Source: Streptomyces sp. Je 1-369
GTDB lineage: Bacteria; Actinomycetota; Actinomycetes; Streptomycetales; Streptomycetaceae
Length of the DNA stretch: 64,000 nt
Direction: 5' to 3'
Assembly: GCF_026810505.1 (NCBI RefSeq)
Contig: NZ_CP101750.1
Span: 6,319,501-6,383,500, forward strand
Shown here: piece by piece, positions 1-7,730 of the stretch
Numbering within the stretch: position 1 is the stretch's first letter
Layout of the letters: each line of letters opens with the position of its first letter
Translations under genes and position numbers: made by a program
Notes under the pieces: generated by a model
Told to the model about the DNA's origin: nothing
The model's input: the letters and a program-made list of their open reading frames with translations, nothing else
Database searches by the model: none

Positions 1-36
1 GGAAGGGGTCGCAGTGGGCGTGGGCTGAGCTGGAAC

Positions 37-65
37 GGGGCGCCCGGACCGGGTGCGGGCGCCCC
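37..65. terminator. Hairpin upstream of rpsP, probable terminator of the preceding gene
   Basis: Perfect 9-bp arms at 37-45 and 57-65 enclose an 11-nt loop. There is no clear T tract, which is common for Streptomyces terminators. Only the end of an intergenic region precedes it, so the gene it would terminate lies outside the window. No coding sequence is supported in 1-218. Confidence 0.5.
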
Positions 66-218
66 GCCGACGTATGGCACAATGGCTAGCTGTACTCGAC
101 AGTCGCATAGGACCCCTCTCTCCTCCGGCTGACGCGTCCATCGGGCACTCGAGTACCGCAACCCCACGCGGCATCAACGTTGTGCCCACCCACGTCAAGA
201 CCAGGAGACACCACTCCC

Positions 219-656
219 GTGGCAGTCAAGATCAAGCTGAAGCGTCTGGGCAAGATCCGTTCGCCTCACTACCGCATCGTCGTCGCCGACTCCCGTACCC
301 GCCGTGACGGCCGGGCCATCGAGGAGATCGGCCTGTACCACCCGGTGCAGAACCCGTCGCGCATCGAGGTCAACTCGGAGCGTGCCCAGTACTGGCTGTC
401 CGTCGGCGCCCAGCCGACCGAGCCGGTCATGGCCATCCTGAAGCTCACCGGCGACTGGCAGAAGCACAAGGGCCTGCCGGCCCCGGCGCCGCTGAAGGTT
501 GCCGAGCCCAAGGACAAGCGCGCTGCGTTCGAGGCCTTCACCAAGGGTCTCGAGGGCGACGACGCCAAGGGCGAGGCCATCACCCAGAAGGCCAAGAAGT
601 CGGACAAGAAGGCGGACGAGGCCGAGGTCGCGTCCACCGAGTCCACCGAGGCCTGA
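219..656 (+). CDS. rpsP: 30S ribosomal protein S16
   Basis: S16 is a structural protein of the small ribosomal subunit that binds 16S rRNA. The N-terminus ([13 protein letters not shown], then [12 protein letters not shown]) is the classic S16 start. The GTG at 219 is chosen because it begins this conserved segment and has an AGGAG element about 12 nt upstream; the frame is open further upstream but not conserved. At 145 residues it is longer than the roughly 80-90 of E. coli S16. The last 40 or so residues are a charged Lys/Glu/Ala-rich tail, which actinobacterial S16 often has. It is the first gene of a run with khpA (2-nt gap), rimM and trmD, the usual ribosome-maturation operon. Confidence 0.97.
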   Translation: MAVKIKLKRLGKIRSPHYRIVVADSRTRRDGRAIEEIGLYHPVQNPSRIEVNSERAQYWLSVGAQPTEPVMAILKLTGDWQKHKGLPAPAPLKVAEPKDKRAAFEAFTKGLEGDDAKGEAITQKAKKSDKKADEAEVASTESTEA

Positions 657-658
657 GC

Positions 659-898
659 ATGCTCGAGGAGGCTCTCGAGCACCTCGTGAAGGGCATCGTC
701 GACAACCCCGACGACGTGCAGGTCGCCTCGCGCAACCTGCGCCGCGGGCGCGTCCTCGAAGTCCGGGTCCACCCCGACGACCTCGGCAAGGTGATCGGCC
801 GCAACGGCCGCACCGCGCGCGCTCTGCGCACTGTCGTGGGCGCGATCGGCGGCCGTGGTGTCCGCGTCGACCTCGTCGACGTGGACCAGGTTCGCTGA
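659..898 (+). CDS. khpA: KH-domain RNA-binding protein KhpA
   Basis: Small single-domain KH protein of 79 residues, the usual length of KhpA (formerly YlqC). The KH signature loop is visible as [16 protein letters not shown] near residues 41-56. The family binds RNA without strong sequence preference and usually pairs with KhpB; in Gram-positive bacteria it affects cell division and RNA metabolism. The ATG lies 2 nt after the rpsP stop, so the two genes are almost certainly translationally coupled. Position between rpsP and rimM is conserved in Gram-positive genomes. Confidence 0.93.
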   Translation: MLEEALEHLVKGIVDNPDDVQVASRNLRRGRVLEVRVHPDDLGKVIGRNGRTARALRTVVGAIGGRGVRVDLVDVDQVR

Positions 899-1008
899 AC
901 CGGGTTCCCAGGACCGATGGGTTCGTAGAACCACAGCAGCACCGGCTCGGGCCGGGGAGGGCTCCAGGGCCATCCCCGGCCCGTAGTCGTTGGATGAGGA
1001 GAAACGCA

Positions 1009-1551
1009 GTGCAGTTGGTAGTCGCCCGCATCGGCCGTGCCCACGGCATCAAAGGTGAGGTCACCGTCGAGGTCCGCACCGATGAGCCGGAGCTGCGGCT
1101 CGGCCCCGGCGCCGTGCTGGCCACGGACCCCGCCGCCACGGGCCCGCTGACCATCGAGTCCGGCCGGGTGCACAGCGGCCGCCTCATCCTGCGCTTCGAG
1201 GGCGTGCGCGACCGCACGGGCGCCGAAGCGCTGCGCAACACCCTTCTGATCGCCGAGGTGGACCCCGAAGAGCTCCCGGAGGAAGAGGACGAGTTCTACG
1301 ACCACCAGCTGATGGACCTCGACGTCGTCACCACGGACGGCGAAGAGATCGGCCGGATCACGGAGATCTCGCACCTGCCCTCGCAGGACCTCTTCATCGT
1401 GGAGCGGCCCGACGGCAGCGAGGTGATGATCCCCTTCGTCCAGGAGATCGTCGTCGAGATCGACCTGGAGGAGCAGAAGGCCGTCATCGACCCGCCGCCC
1501 GGGCTGATCGACGACCGTGCGGAGATCGCGTCCACCCGGGACGAGGCGTAA
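1009..1551 (+). CDS. rimM: Ribosome maturation factor RimM
   Basis: RimM is a 16S rRNA-processing factor that binds S19 and helps assemble the 30S head. The protein has 180 residues. It starts [15 protein letters not shown], the conserved N-terminal beta-barrel motif, and ends with a PRC-barrel domain (DQ-like segment [13 protein letters not shown] near residues 91-103, then [10 protein letters not shown]). The GTG at 1009 is preceded by GATGAGGAG. The reading frame stays open upstream of it, but that part overlaps khpA and has no conserved sequence. The stop overlaps the trmD start (TAATG). A 110-nt spacer separates it from khpA. Confidence 0.95.
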   Translation: MQLVVARIGRAHGIKGEVTVEVRTDEPELRLGPGAVLATDPAATGPLTIESGRVHSGRLILRFEGVRDRTGAEALRNTLLIAEVDPEELPEEEDEFYDHQLMDLDVVTTDGEEIGRITEISHLPSQDLFIVERPDGSEVMIPFVQEIVVEIDLEEQKAVIDPPPGLIDDRAEIASTRDEA

Positions 1552-2372
1552 TGCGGCTCGACGTCGTCACGATCTTCCCCGAGTACCTGGACCCCCTGAA
1601 CGTCTCCCTCGTGGGCAAGGCACGCGCGCGTGGGCAGCTCGACGTCCAGGTGCACGACCTCAGGGAGTGGACGTACGACCGGCACAACACGGTCGACGAC
1701 ACCCCCTACGGCGGCGGCCCCGGCATGGTCATGAAGACCGACCCCTGGGGTGCGGCCCTCGACGACGTGCTCGCCGACGGGTACGAGAACGGGGCCCACG
1801 GGCCCGTCCTGGTCGTCCCCACGCCCAGCGGCCGCCCCTTCACCCAGGAACTCGCCGTGGAGCTCTCCGAGCGCCCCTGGCTGGTCTTCACGCCCGCGCG
1901 CTACGAAGGCATCGACCGCCGCGTCACGGACGAGTACGCCACCCGCATGCCCGTCTACGAAGTCTCCATCGGTGACTACGTCCTCGCGGGCGGGGAAGCC
2001 GCCGTCCTGGTCATCACCGAGGCGGTGGCCCGGCTCCTGCCCGGCGTCCTCGGCAACGCCGAATCCCACCAGGACGACTCCTTCGCCCCCGGAGCCATGG
2101 CCAACCTCCTGGAAGGCCCGGTGTACACCAAGCCTCCCCAGTGGCGCGGACACGGCATCCCGGACGTCCTCCTCAGCGGACACCACGGCAAGATCGCCCG
2201 CTGGCGGCGGGACGAGGCACTCCGGCGCACGACCCGCAACAGGCCCGATCTCATTGAGCGTTGCGACCCCAAGGCCTTCGACAAGAAGGACCGCGAGATG
2301 CTCTCGATCCTGGGGTGGCGGCCGGGGCCGGACGGCCGATTTGGGCGTAACCCCGAGGCCGTGGAAGAATAG
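1551..2372 (+). CDS. trmD: tRNA (guanine-N1)-methyltransferase
   Basis: TrmD uses S-adenosylmethionine to methylate G37 next to the anticodon of tRNAs reading CNN codons, preventing +1 frameshifting. The 273-residue protein begins [16 protein letters not shown]. It has the SPOUT knot segments YGGGPGMVMK (about residues 51-60), SIGDYVLAGGE near residue 141, and the family feature of a C-terminal helical domain (PPQWRGHGIPDVLLSGHH). Its start overlaps the rimM stop by one base, so coupling is expected. Length is slightly above the E. coli enzyme (255). Confidence 0.97.
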   Translation: MRLDVVTIFPEYLDPLNVSLVGKARARGQLDVQVHDLREWTYDRHNTVDDTPYGGGPGMVMKTDPWGAALDDVLADGYENGAHGPVLVVPTPSGRPFTQELAVELSERPWLVFTPARYEGIDRRVTDEYATRMPVYEVSIGDYVLAGGEAAVLVITEAVARLLPGVLGNAESHQDDSFAPGAMANLLEGPVYTKPPQWRGHGIPDVLLSGHHGKIARWRRDEALRRTTRNRPDLIERCDPKAFDKKDREMLSILGWRPGPDGRFGRNPEAVEE

Positions 2373-2503
2373 AACGCTGCTGTACGTCCAGCGTGCGCCC
2401 CTGCCACAGGGGGAACGACGCCCGCCCGACGCGATCAGCTACCGAAACCTCATCTACACGTTCCGCTGATGACCTGTGGCATCAGTGAAGAAAGCAGACG
2501 ATC

Positions 2504-2854
2504 ATGGCTAACCTGCTCGACTCCGTCGACAGCGCGTCGCTGCGCAGCGACATCCCGGCCTTCCGCCCGGGTGACACCGTCAACGTCCACGTCCGCGTCA
2601 TCGAGGGCAACCGCTCCCGTGTGCAGCAGTTCAAGGGCGTAGTCATCCGCCGCCAGGGTGCCGGCGTGCGCGAGACCTTCACGGTCCGCAAGGTGTCCTT
2701 CTCCGTCGGCGTCGAGCGCACCTTCCCGGTGCACACCCCGATCGTCGAGAAGATCGAGCTCGTCACCCGCGGTGACGTGCGTCGCGCGAAGCTGTACTAC
2801 CTCCGTGACCTGCGCGGCAAGGCCGCGAAGATCAAGGAGAAGCGCGACAGCTGA
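2504..2854 (+). CDS. rplS: 50S ribosomal protein L19
   Basis: L19 sits at the 30S-50S interface. The 116-residue protein contains [16 protein letters not shown] and [14 protein letters not shown], the L19 signature, and ends with the basic tail [12 protein letters not shown] 131-nt leader separates it from trmD. The leader holds a small GC hairpin (about 2398-2412, arms CCCCTG/CAGGGG), so rplS may have some control of its own, although it closes the rpsP operon in many bacteria. The ATG has a purine-rich stretch (AAGAAAGCAG) upstream. Confidence 0.97.
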   Translation: MANLLDSVDSASLRSDIPAFRPGDTVNVHVRVIEGNRSRVQQFKGVVIRRQGAGVRETFTVRKVSFSVGVERTFPVHTPIVEKIELVTRGDVRRAKLYYLRDLRGKAAKIKEKRDS

Positions 2855-2899
2855 GCTCCCGCGCGGGTCCACAGCGGGGCCGGATAGCATCTGGCCCCG

Positions 2900-3622
2900 A
2901 TGGACACCGAAGCAGAGCACACGGAGCGCGACCGCTCCTCCCCACCCTCCGATTCCGGAGACGTCACGCACGTCGCCGAAGCATCCGAGGAGACGGAGGA
3001 ACGGTCGCGCTCCGTTTTTGCGTCGCTCGTCGACCGGCTGCCAGGCGGCGGGCTCACCCTCACGTTCCTGCTGTGCATGGGAGCCCTGCTCCTGGTCAGC
3101 GCCTTCGTGGTGCAGCCCTTCCAGATCCCGAGCGGCTCCATGGAGCCCGCGTTCCGCTCCGGGGACCGGGTACTCGTCAACAAGTTGGCGTACCGTTTCG
3201 GTTCCGAGCCACGACGGGGTGACGCGGTCGTCTTCGACGGAAGCGGCTACTTCGGAGAGGCCGACTACATCAAGCGGGTCGTGGGCACCGGCGGAGACCG
3301 GGTGGTCTGCTGCGGCAAGCGGGGGAGGGTCCAGGTGAACGGCGAGCCGATCGACGAGCCGTACCTGTACCCGGGGGACGTCGCCTCCAAGGTGCCCTTC
3401 GACGTCGTCGTCCCCGAGGGCAGCCTTTTCCTCCTCGGCGATCACCGCAGCGACTCCCGTGACTCCCGCGACCACCTGGGCGAGCCCGGCGGGGGCATGA
3501 TCCCCGTCGACGCGGTCATCGGCAGGGCCGACTGGATCGCCTGGCCCGTCGGCCGCTGGACGTCCCTGGAGCGCCCCGACGGCTACGCGCGCGTGCCCGC
3601 ACCGGGCGGCGCGCATGGGTAG
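2900..3622 (+). CDS. sipW: Type I signal peptidase, first of four
   Basis: Membrane serine protease that removes signal peptides from Sec and Tat substrates. The protein has 240 residues: a cytoplasmic acidic N-terminus, one transmembrane segment around residues 52-72, the catalytic Ser in PSGSMEP just outside the membrane, the general-base Lys in YIKRVVG, and box E as LLGDHRSDSRDSR. No C-terminal membrane anchor follows, unlike sipY and sipZ. It overlaps sipX by 8 nt. The symbol follows the order of the S. lividans cluster (sipW-X-Y-Z), recalled from the literature; assignment of individual paralogues is by position only. Confidence 0.93.
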   Translation: MDTEAEHTERDRSSPPSDSGDVTHVAEASEETEERSRSVFASLVDRLPGGGLTLTFLLCMGALLLVSAFVVQPFQIPSGSMEPAFRSGDRVLVNKLAYRFGSEPRRGDAVVFDGSGYFGEADYIKRVVGTGGDRVVCCGKRGRVQVNGEPIDEPYLYPGDVASKVPFDVVVPEGSLFLLGDHRSDSRDSRDHLGEPGGGMIPVDAVIGRADWIAWPVGRWTSLERPDGYARVPAPGGAHG

Positions 3623-4700
3623 CCGTGGACGCACGCGCGGCGCCGGCCATCGCGTCGACACCCGGCTGCCCACGGGCTCCCGGCCGACCGACGGTCCTGC
3701 CCTGCCCGGCCGGGCCGAGCGCCGCAAGCTCGCGAGGAAGGTCAAGCGGCGCAGACGGCGCTCGGCCATCAGGGAGATACCCCTCCTCATAGGTGTGGCG
3801 CTGCTCATAGCCCTCGTCCTGAAGACGTTCCTGGTGCAGGCCTTCGTGATTCCGTCGGGGTCCATGGAGCAGACGATCCGGGTCGGCGACCGCGTCCTGG
3901 TCGACAAACTCACCCCCTGGTTCGGCTCGAAGCCGGAGCGCGGCGACGTCGTCGTCTTCAAGGACCCCGGCAGCTGGCTCGAAGAGGAACAGGGCAAGAA
4001 GAAGGACGACCCGGTGGTCGTCAAGCAGGTCAAGGAAGGCCTGACCCAGATCGGCCTGCTGCCGTCCGACAGCGAACGCGACCTCATCAAGCGGGTGGTC
4101 GGCGTCGGCGGCGACACCGTGAAGTGCTGCGACAAGAACGACAAGGTCACCGTCAACGGCGTGCCGCTGGACGAGCCCTACATCAACCCCGGGGACAAGC
4201 CCTCCGCCTTCGAGTTCGAGGTGAAAGTTCCCGAAGGCCGCCTCTTCATGATGGGCGACCACCGGAGCGACTCGGCCGACTCCCGCTTCCACCGCACCGA
4301 GAAGTTCAGCGGCACGATCGCCGAGGACCAGGTGGTCGGACGCGCCGTCGTCATCGCATGGCCTTTCGGACACTGGCGCAAGCTCGAAGCACCGGACACA
4401 TATGCGTCAGTTCCCGACGCGCGTGCGGGATCGGACATCGCCACAGGAGCGTCGCATAGGCTGACCCCTGACGATCGATACGGATTGATCCGGCTCCCGA
4501 CCCCTGCGGAACTCCCGCTCGTTATGGGAGTGGTGGGCCTGCATCGCATCTGGGGCAGGCGGCGGCACGGACTGAGGAGTGGATGTGGGGGATTTGGCGG
4601 TCGGCGCACGATCCGGACACGAGGGACCCGAAGATCGGCCGGGACGATCCGGCGAGCCGGACGTCGAGGCCGTCGCGGACGGCACGACCCCCGGGAGTGA
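3615..4700 (+). CDS. sipX: Type I signal peptidase, second of four, with overlapping tail
   Basis: Signal peptidase I paralogue of 361 residues. It has a basic N-terminus (KRRRRR), a transmembrane segment at about 55-75, catalytic Ser in PSGSMEQ, Lys in LIKRVVG and box E in MMGDHRSDSADSR. After the catalytic core comes a weak hydrophobic stretch (LPLVMGVVGL) followed by about 40 Arg/Gly-rich residues. That last part is read out of frame through the first 116 nt of sipY and looks like non-coding translation. A TGA in the next frame at 4573-4575, just before sipY, would end the protein near residue 320. The end at 4700 may therefore result from an indel. The gene starts inside the sipW stop. 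Confidence 0.88.
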   Translation: MGSRGRTRGAGHRVDTRLPTGSRPTDGPALPGRAERRKLARKVKRRRRRSAIREIPLLIGVALLIALVLKTFLVQAFVIPSGSMEQTIRVGDRVLVDKLTPWFGSKPERGDVVVFKDPGSWLEEEQGKKKDDPVVVKQVKEGLTQIGLLPSDSERDLIKRVVGVGGDTVKCCDKNDKVTVNGVPLDEPYINPGDKPSAFEFEVKVPEGRLFMMGDHRSDSADSRFHRTEKFSGTIAEDQVVGRAVVIAWPFGHWRKLEAPDTYASVPDARAGSDIATGASHRLTPDDRYGLIRLPTPAELPLVMGVVGLHRIWGRRRHGLRSGCGGFGGRRTIRTRGTRRSAGTIRRAGRRGRRGRHDPRE

Positions 4701-5565
4701 CGCCGTGGGCGACGACGGCGACGGTGACGGCGGCGCGACGCGCGCGCAGGACCCCGAGCAGCCGCGGAAGAAGCCCCGCTCCTTCTGGAAGGAGCTGCCG
4801 CTCCTCATCGGCATCGCCCTGGTCCTGGCGTTGCTCATCAAGACGTTCCTGGTCCAGGCGTTCTCGATTCCGTCGGACTCGATGCAGAACACGCTGCAGC
4901 AGGGCGACCGCGTCCTCGTCGACAAGCTGACGCCGTGGTTCGGTTCCGAGCCCGAGCGCGGCGAAGTCGTCGTCTTCAGGGACCCCGGCCACTGGCTGGA
5001 CGGCGAGCCCACGCCCGACCCGAACGCGATCCAGCGGGTCCTCGGCTGGGTCGGCCTGATGCCGTCAGCCGACGAGAAGGACCTCATCAAGCGCGTCATC
5101 GGCGTCGAGGGCGACACGGTGGAGTGCAAGGGCACCGGCCCGGTGAAGGTCAACGGCAAGGCGCTCAACGAGCCGTACGTCTTCGCGGGCAACACCCCGT
5201 GCAGCGTCGACGACCAGGGCGGCCAGTTCAAGATCAAGGTTCCCCAGGGCAAAATCTGGGTCATGGGTGACCACCGGCAGAACTCGCTGGACTCCCGCTA
5301 CCACCAGAAGCAGCCGGGCGGCGGCGCCGTCCCCGTGGACAACGTCGTGGGCCGCGCCATCGTGATCGCCTGGCCGCCCACCCGCTGGGCGACGCTGCCC
5401 AAGCCGGACACCTTCGACCAGCCGGGCATCAACGCGCTCTCCAGCGCGGCGCCGGGCGTCCTCGGGCTCGCGGGTGCCGTGCCGCTCGTGCTGTGGCGCA
5501 GGCGCCGCCTCACGGTGGCTGCCGCGCGCGATGCGAGGGTTTCTGGCTGCAGTACCGCCGGGTAG
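4585..5565 (+). CDS. sipY: Type I signal peptidase, third of four
   Basis: Signal peptidase I paralogue of 326 residues. Order: acidic Gly/Asp-rich cytoplasmic N-terminus, transmembrane segment near residues 73-93, catalytic Ser in PSDSMQN, Lys in LIKRVIG, box E VMGDHRQNSLDSR, then a C-terminal transmembrane anchor (VLGLAGAVPLVLW) followed by RRRR. The second anchor is a known oddity of streptomycete Sip proteins. GTG 4585 is preferred because TGAGGAG sits about 6 nt upstream; GTG 4579 in the same frame is too close to that element. The closest relative in the cluster is sipX, with which it shares the FLVQAF and DKLTPWFGS segments, so the pair is a recent duplication. Confidence 0.93.
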   Translation: MGDLAVGARSGHEGPEDRPGRSGEPDVEAVADGTTPGSDAVGDDGDGDGGATRAQDPEQPRKKPRSFWKELPLLIGIALVLALLIKTFLVQAFSIPSDSMQNTLQQGDRVLVDKLTPWFGSEPERGEVVVFRDPGHWLDGEPTPDPNAIQRVLGWVGLMPSADEKDLIKRVIGVEGDTVECKGTGPVKVNGKALNEPYVFAGNTPCSVDDQGGQFKIKVPQGKIWVMGDHRQNSLDSRYHQKQPGGGAVPVDNVVGRAIVIAWPPTRWATLPKPDTFDQPGINALSSAAPGVLGLAGAVPLVLWRRRRLTVAAARDARVSGCSTAG

Positions 5566-5645
5566 GGTGCCGTCCCAGATCGCCGATCTTCCGCCGACCG
5601 TAGGCACGTGCGGCGAGGTCGGTTCCGAGATGGGGGAGCACTGGG

Positions 5646-6404
5646 ATGAGCAGGACACAACGTACGAACGAGGGCCGCGGACGGCTCGGCAGCGTGCTGT
5701 CGGGCATCGCCGTGGCCCTCGGCTGTGTGCTCTTCCTCGGAGGGTTCGTCTGGGGCGCGTTCCTGTACCAGCCGTACACCGTGCCCACCGGCTCGATGGC
5801 GCCGACGATCGGCTCCGGTGACCGTGTGCTCGCGCAGCAGATCGACGGCGATGAGGTGCGCCGCGGCGACGTCGTCGTCTTCAAGCAGTCCACGTGGGGC
5901 GATCTGCCGATGGTGAAGCGCGTCGTCGGCGTCGGCGGCGACCGGATCGCCTGCTGCGAGGACGGCAAGCTGACCGTCAACGGCAAGGAAGTCGCAGAAC
6001 CGTATCTCCTCGATCAGGGCGACGCCGCCGTGGCCACCCGCATCCCTGCCACCACGGTCCCCAAGGGCCGCCTGTTCCTGCTCGGTGACGAGCGCAGCGG
6101 TTCGCTGGACTCCACCGCGCACCTGACCGACGGGGAGAACGGCACGGTGGCCCGGGACGCCGTGAAGGCGCGGGTCGACGCGGTGGCCTGGCCGATGGAC
6201 AGCTTCGGCATGCTGGAGCGGCCCGACGGCTTCGCGGCCGTGCCGGGCGGCATCTCCGAACCGGGTCCGCTGCGCCTGATGGTGATCGCGGTCGTGGCGG
6301 GCATGGTCCTCGTCCTGGGCGGCGCGGCCTACGGCCCCGTGGCCAGGCGGGCGGGCCGTCGCCGTGCCGGGAGCGGTGCGCAGGAGGCCGCCGGTGTCGG
6401 CTGA
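5646..6404 (+). CDS. sipZ: Type I signal peptidase, fourth of four
   Basis: Signal peptidase I paralogue of 252 residues. It has an N-terminal transmembrane segment (about residues 15-40), catalytic Ser in PTGSMAP, Lys in MVKRVVG, box E as LLGDERSGSLDS, and a C-terminal anchor (LMVIAVVAGMVLVLGGAAYG) followed by a basic tail. The start has GGGGGAG upstream. An 80-nt gap separates it from sipY, so it probably has its own promoter and leads a second transcription unit with the NUDIX gene, whose start it overlaps. It is the most divergent of the four. Confidence 0.93.
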   Translation: MSRTQRTNEGRGRLGSVLSGIAVALGCVLFLGGFVWGAFLYQPYTVPTGSMAPTIGSGDRVLAQQIDGDEVRRGDVVVFKQSTWGDLPMVKRVVGVGGDRIACCEDGKLTVNGKEVAEPYLLDQGDAAVATRIPATTVPKGRLFLLGDERSGSLDSTAHLTDGENGTVARDAVKARVDAVAWPMDSFGMLERPDGFAAVPGGISEPGPLRLMVIAVVAGMVLVLGGAAYGPVARRAGRRRAGSGAQEAAGVG

Positions 6405-6882
6405 CCTGCGCAGGGTCGCCCGCGTGATCCTGCTGGACCCGAGCGACCGCATCCTGCTGATGCACGGCTTCGAGCCGGAGAACGCGTCGGACGACTGGTG
6501 GTTCACGCCGGGCGGCGGGGTCGAGGGCGACGAGACGCGGGAGCAGGCGGCCCTGCGTGAGCTCCGGGAAGAGACCGGCATCACGGAGGTCGAGCTCGGC
6601 CCGGTCCTGTGGCAGCGCGTCTGTTCGTTCCCCTTCGCGGGGCGGCGCTGGGACCAGGACGAGTGGTACTACCTGGCCCGTACGTCGCAGACCACGATTG
6701 CCGCTGAGGGCCTCACGGAGCTGGAAAGACGCAGTGTCGACGGAGCACGTTGGTGGACGTGCCGAGAACTGACCGAGGCTCATGAGACGGTGTATCCGAC
6801 CAGGCTCGCCGAGCTGCTTCGCAGACTGCTCGACGAGGGGCCCCCGGAAAGGCCCGAGATCCTCGCCACGGAAATCGTGTAG
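6394..6882 (+). CDS. NUDIX hydrolase
   Basis: NUDIX enzymes cleave nucleoside diphosphates linked to another group. The Nudix box is clear: GGGVEGDE, then AALRELREETGI, near residues 37-60. The substrate cannot be read from the sequence. GTG 6394 is chosen because a perfect AGGAGG ends 6 nt before it; this gives 162 residues and an 11-nt overlap with sipZ. The longer frame from GTG 6364 has no good ribosome site. Translational coupling to sipZ is likely. Confidence 0.9.
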   Translation: MSADLRRVARVILLDPSDRILLMHGFEPENASDDWWFTPGGGVEGDETREQAALRELREETGITEVELGPVLWQRVCSFPFAGRRWDQDEWYYLARTSQTTIAAEGLTELERRSVDGARWWTCRELTEAHETVYPTRLAELLRRLLDEGPPERPEILATEIV

Positions 6883-6937
6883 GGGCTCGCGGGGCTGACG
6901 CACAATAGGGGGACGCACGGCTGAAGGGGAACATGCC

Positions 6938-7246
6938 ATGAGCGCCGAGGACCTCGAGAAGTACGAGACCGAGATGGAGCTGAAGCTCTACCGGGAGTAC
7001 CGCGATGTCGTCGGGTTGTTCAAATACGTGATCGAGACCGAACGTCGTTTCTACCTCACGAACGACTACGAGATGCAGGTGCACTCGGTTCAGGGTGAGG
7101 TCTTCTTCGAGGTCTCCATGGCGGATGCCTGGGTGTGGGACATGTACCGGCCCGCCCGGTTCGTCAAGCAGGTGCGGGTGCTCACGTTCAAGGACGTGAA
7201 CATCGAGGAGCTCAACAAGAGCGACCTGGAGCTGCCGGGCAGCTGA
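6938..7246 (+). CDS. DUF2469 family protein
   Basis: Small acidic protein of 102 residues, rich in Glu, Tyr and Phe, starting MSAEDLEKYETEMELKLYRE. I recognise it as the DUF2469 family, which is near-universal and highly conserved in Actinobacteria and always found near the signal peptidase, yraN and comM genes. No catalytic motif or membrane segment is visible and no function is established. The ATG is preceded by AAGGGGAAC. The conserved location suggests a housekeeping role. Confidence 0.9.
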   Translation: MSAEDLEKYETEMELKLYREYRDVVGLFKYVIETERRFYLTNDYEMQVHSVQGEVFFEVSMADAWVWDMYRPARFVKQVRVLTFKDVNIEELNKSDLELPGS

Positions 7247-7352
7247 GTTCACTCGGCGGGGTGGCGGGGTTATCCACAACCGGCGAGTAATGCACCAAGA
7301 TCCAATAGGTGCGGGCTGAACCGTGATCGTGGGTGTCGGAGGTGATGCCGAC

Positions 7353-7730
7353 ATGAACGCACGGGGAGCACTCGGCAGGTACGGCGAAGATCTGGCCGCA
7401 CGGCGGCTGATCGACACGGGGATGACGGTCCTGGAGCGCAACTGGCGCGCAGGCAGGACCGGTGAGATCGACATCGTGGCCATGGACGGCGAGGCACTCG
7501 TCGTCTGCGAGGTCAAGACGCGCAGAGGGGGCCCGGGCGGTTCCCCTCCCTTCGAACATCCGATGGCGGGCGTCGGCCGCACCAAGGCGGAGCGGCTGCG
7601 AAGGCTCGCCGAGCGCTGGATCGAGGAGCGCGGCGGCCCACCGCCGGGCGGCGTCCGCATCGACCTGATCGGAGTCCTCATCCCGCGCCGCGGCGTTCCC
7701 GTGGTCGAGCACGCGCGCGGGGTGGCCTGA
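7353..7730 (+). CDS. yraN: YraN (UPF0102) endonuclease-like protein
   Basis: Protein of 125 residues with the UPF0102 motifs [26 protein letters not shown] and [10 protein letters not shown]. The E...GEID...EVK pattern is the PD-(D/E)XK nuclease-like core, so DNA binding or Holliday-junction-type activity is possible but unproven for the family. ATG 7353 is chosen because GGAGG lies 10 nt upstream and conservation begins there; the frame opens at GTG 7323. Its stop overlaps the ATG of the ComM-like gene by one base, and with dprA it forms a three-gene set commonly tied to natural transformation and recombination. Confidence 0.9.
   Translation: MNARGALGRYGEDLAARRLIDTGMTVLERNWRAGRTGEIDIVAMDGEALVVCEVKTRRGGPGGSPPFEHPMAGVGRTKAERLRRLAERWIEERGGPPPGGVRIDLIGVLIPRRGVPVVEHARGVA

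Noticed and set aside
1..218. Possible tRNA or small RNA at the left edge
   Set aside because: No cloverleaf or CCA end could be folded; only the GC hairpin 37-65 is supported.
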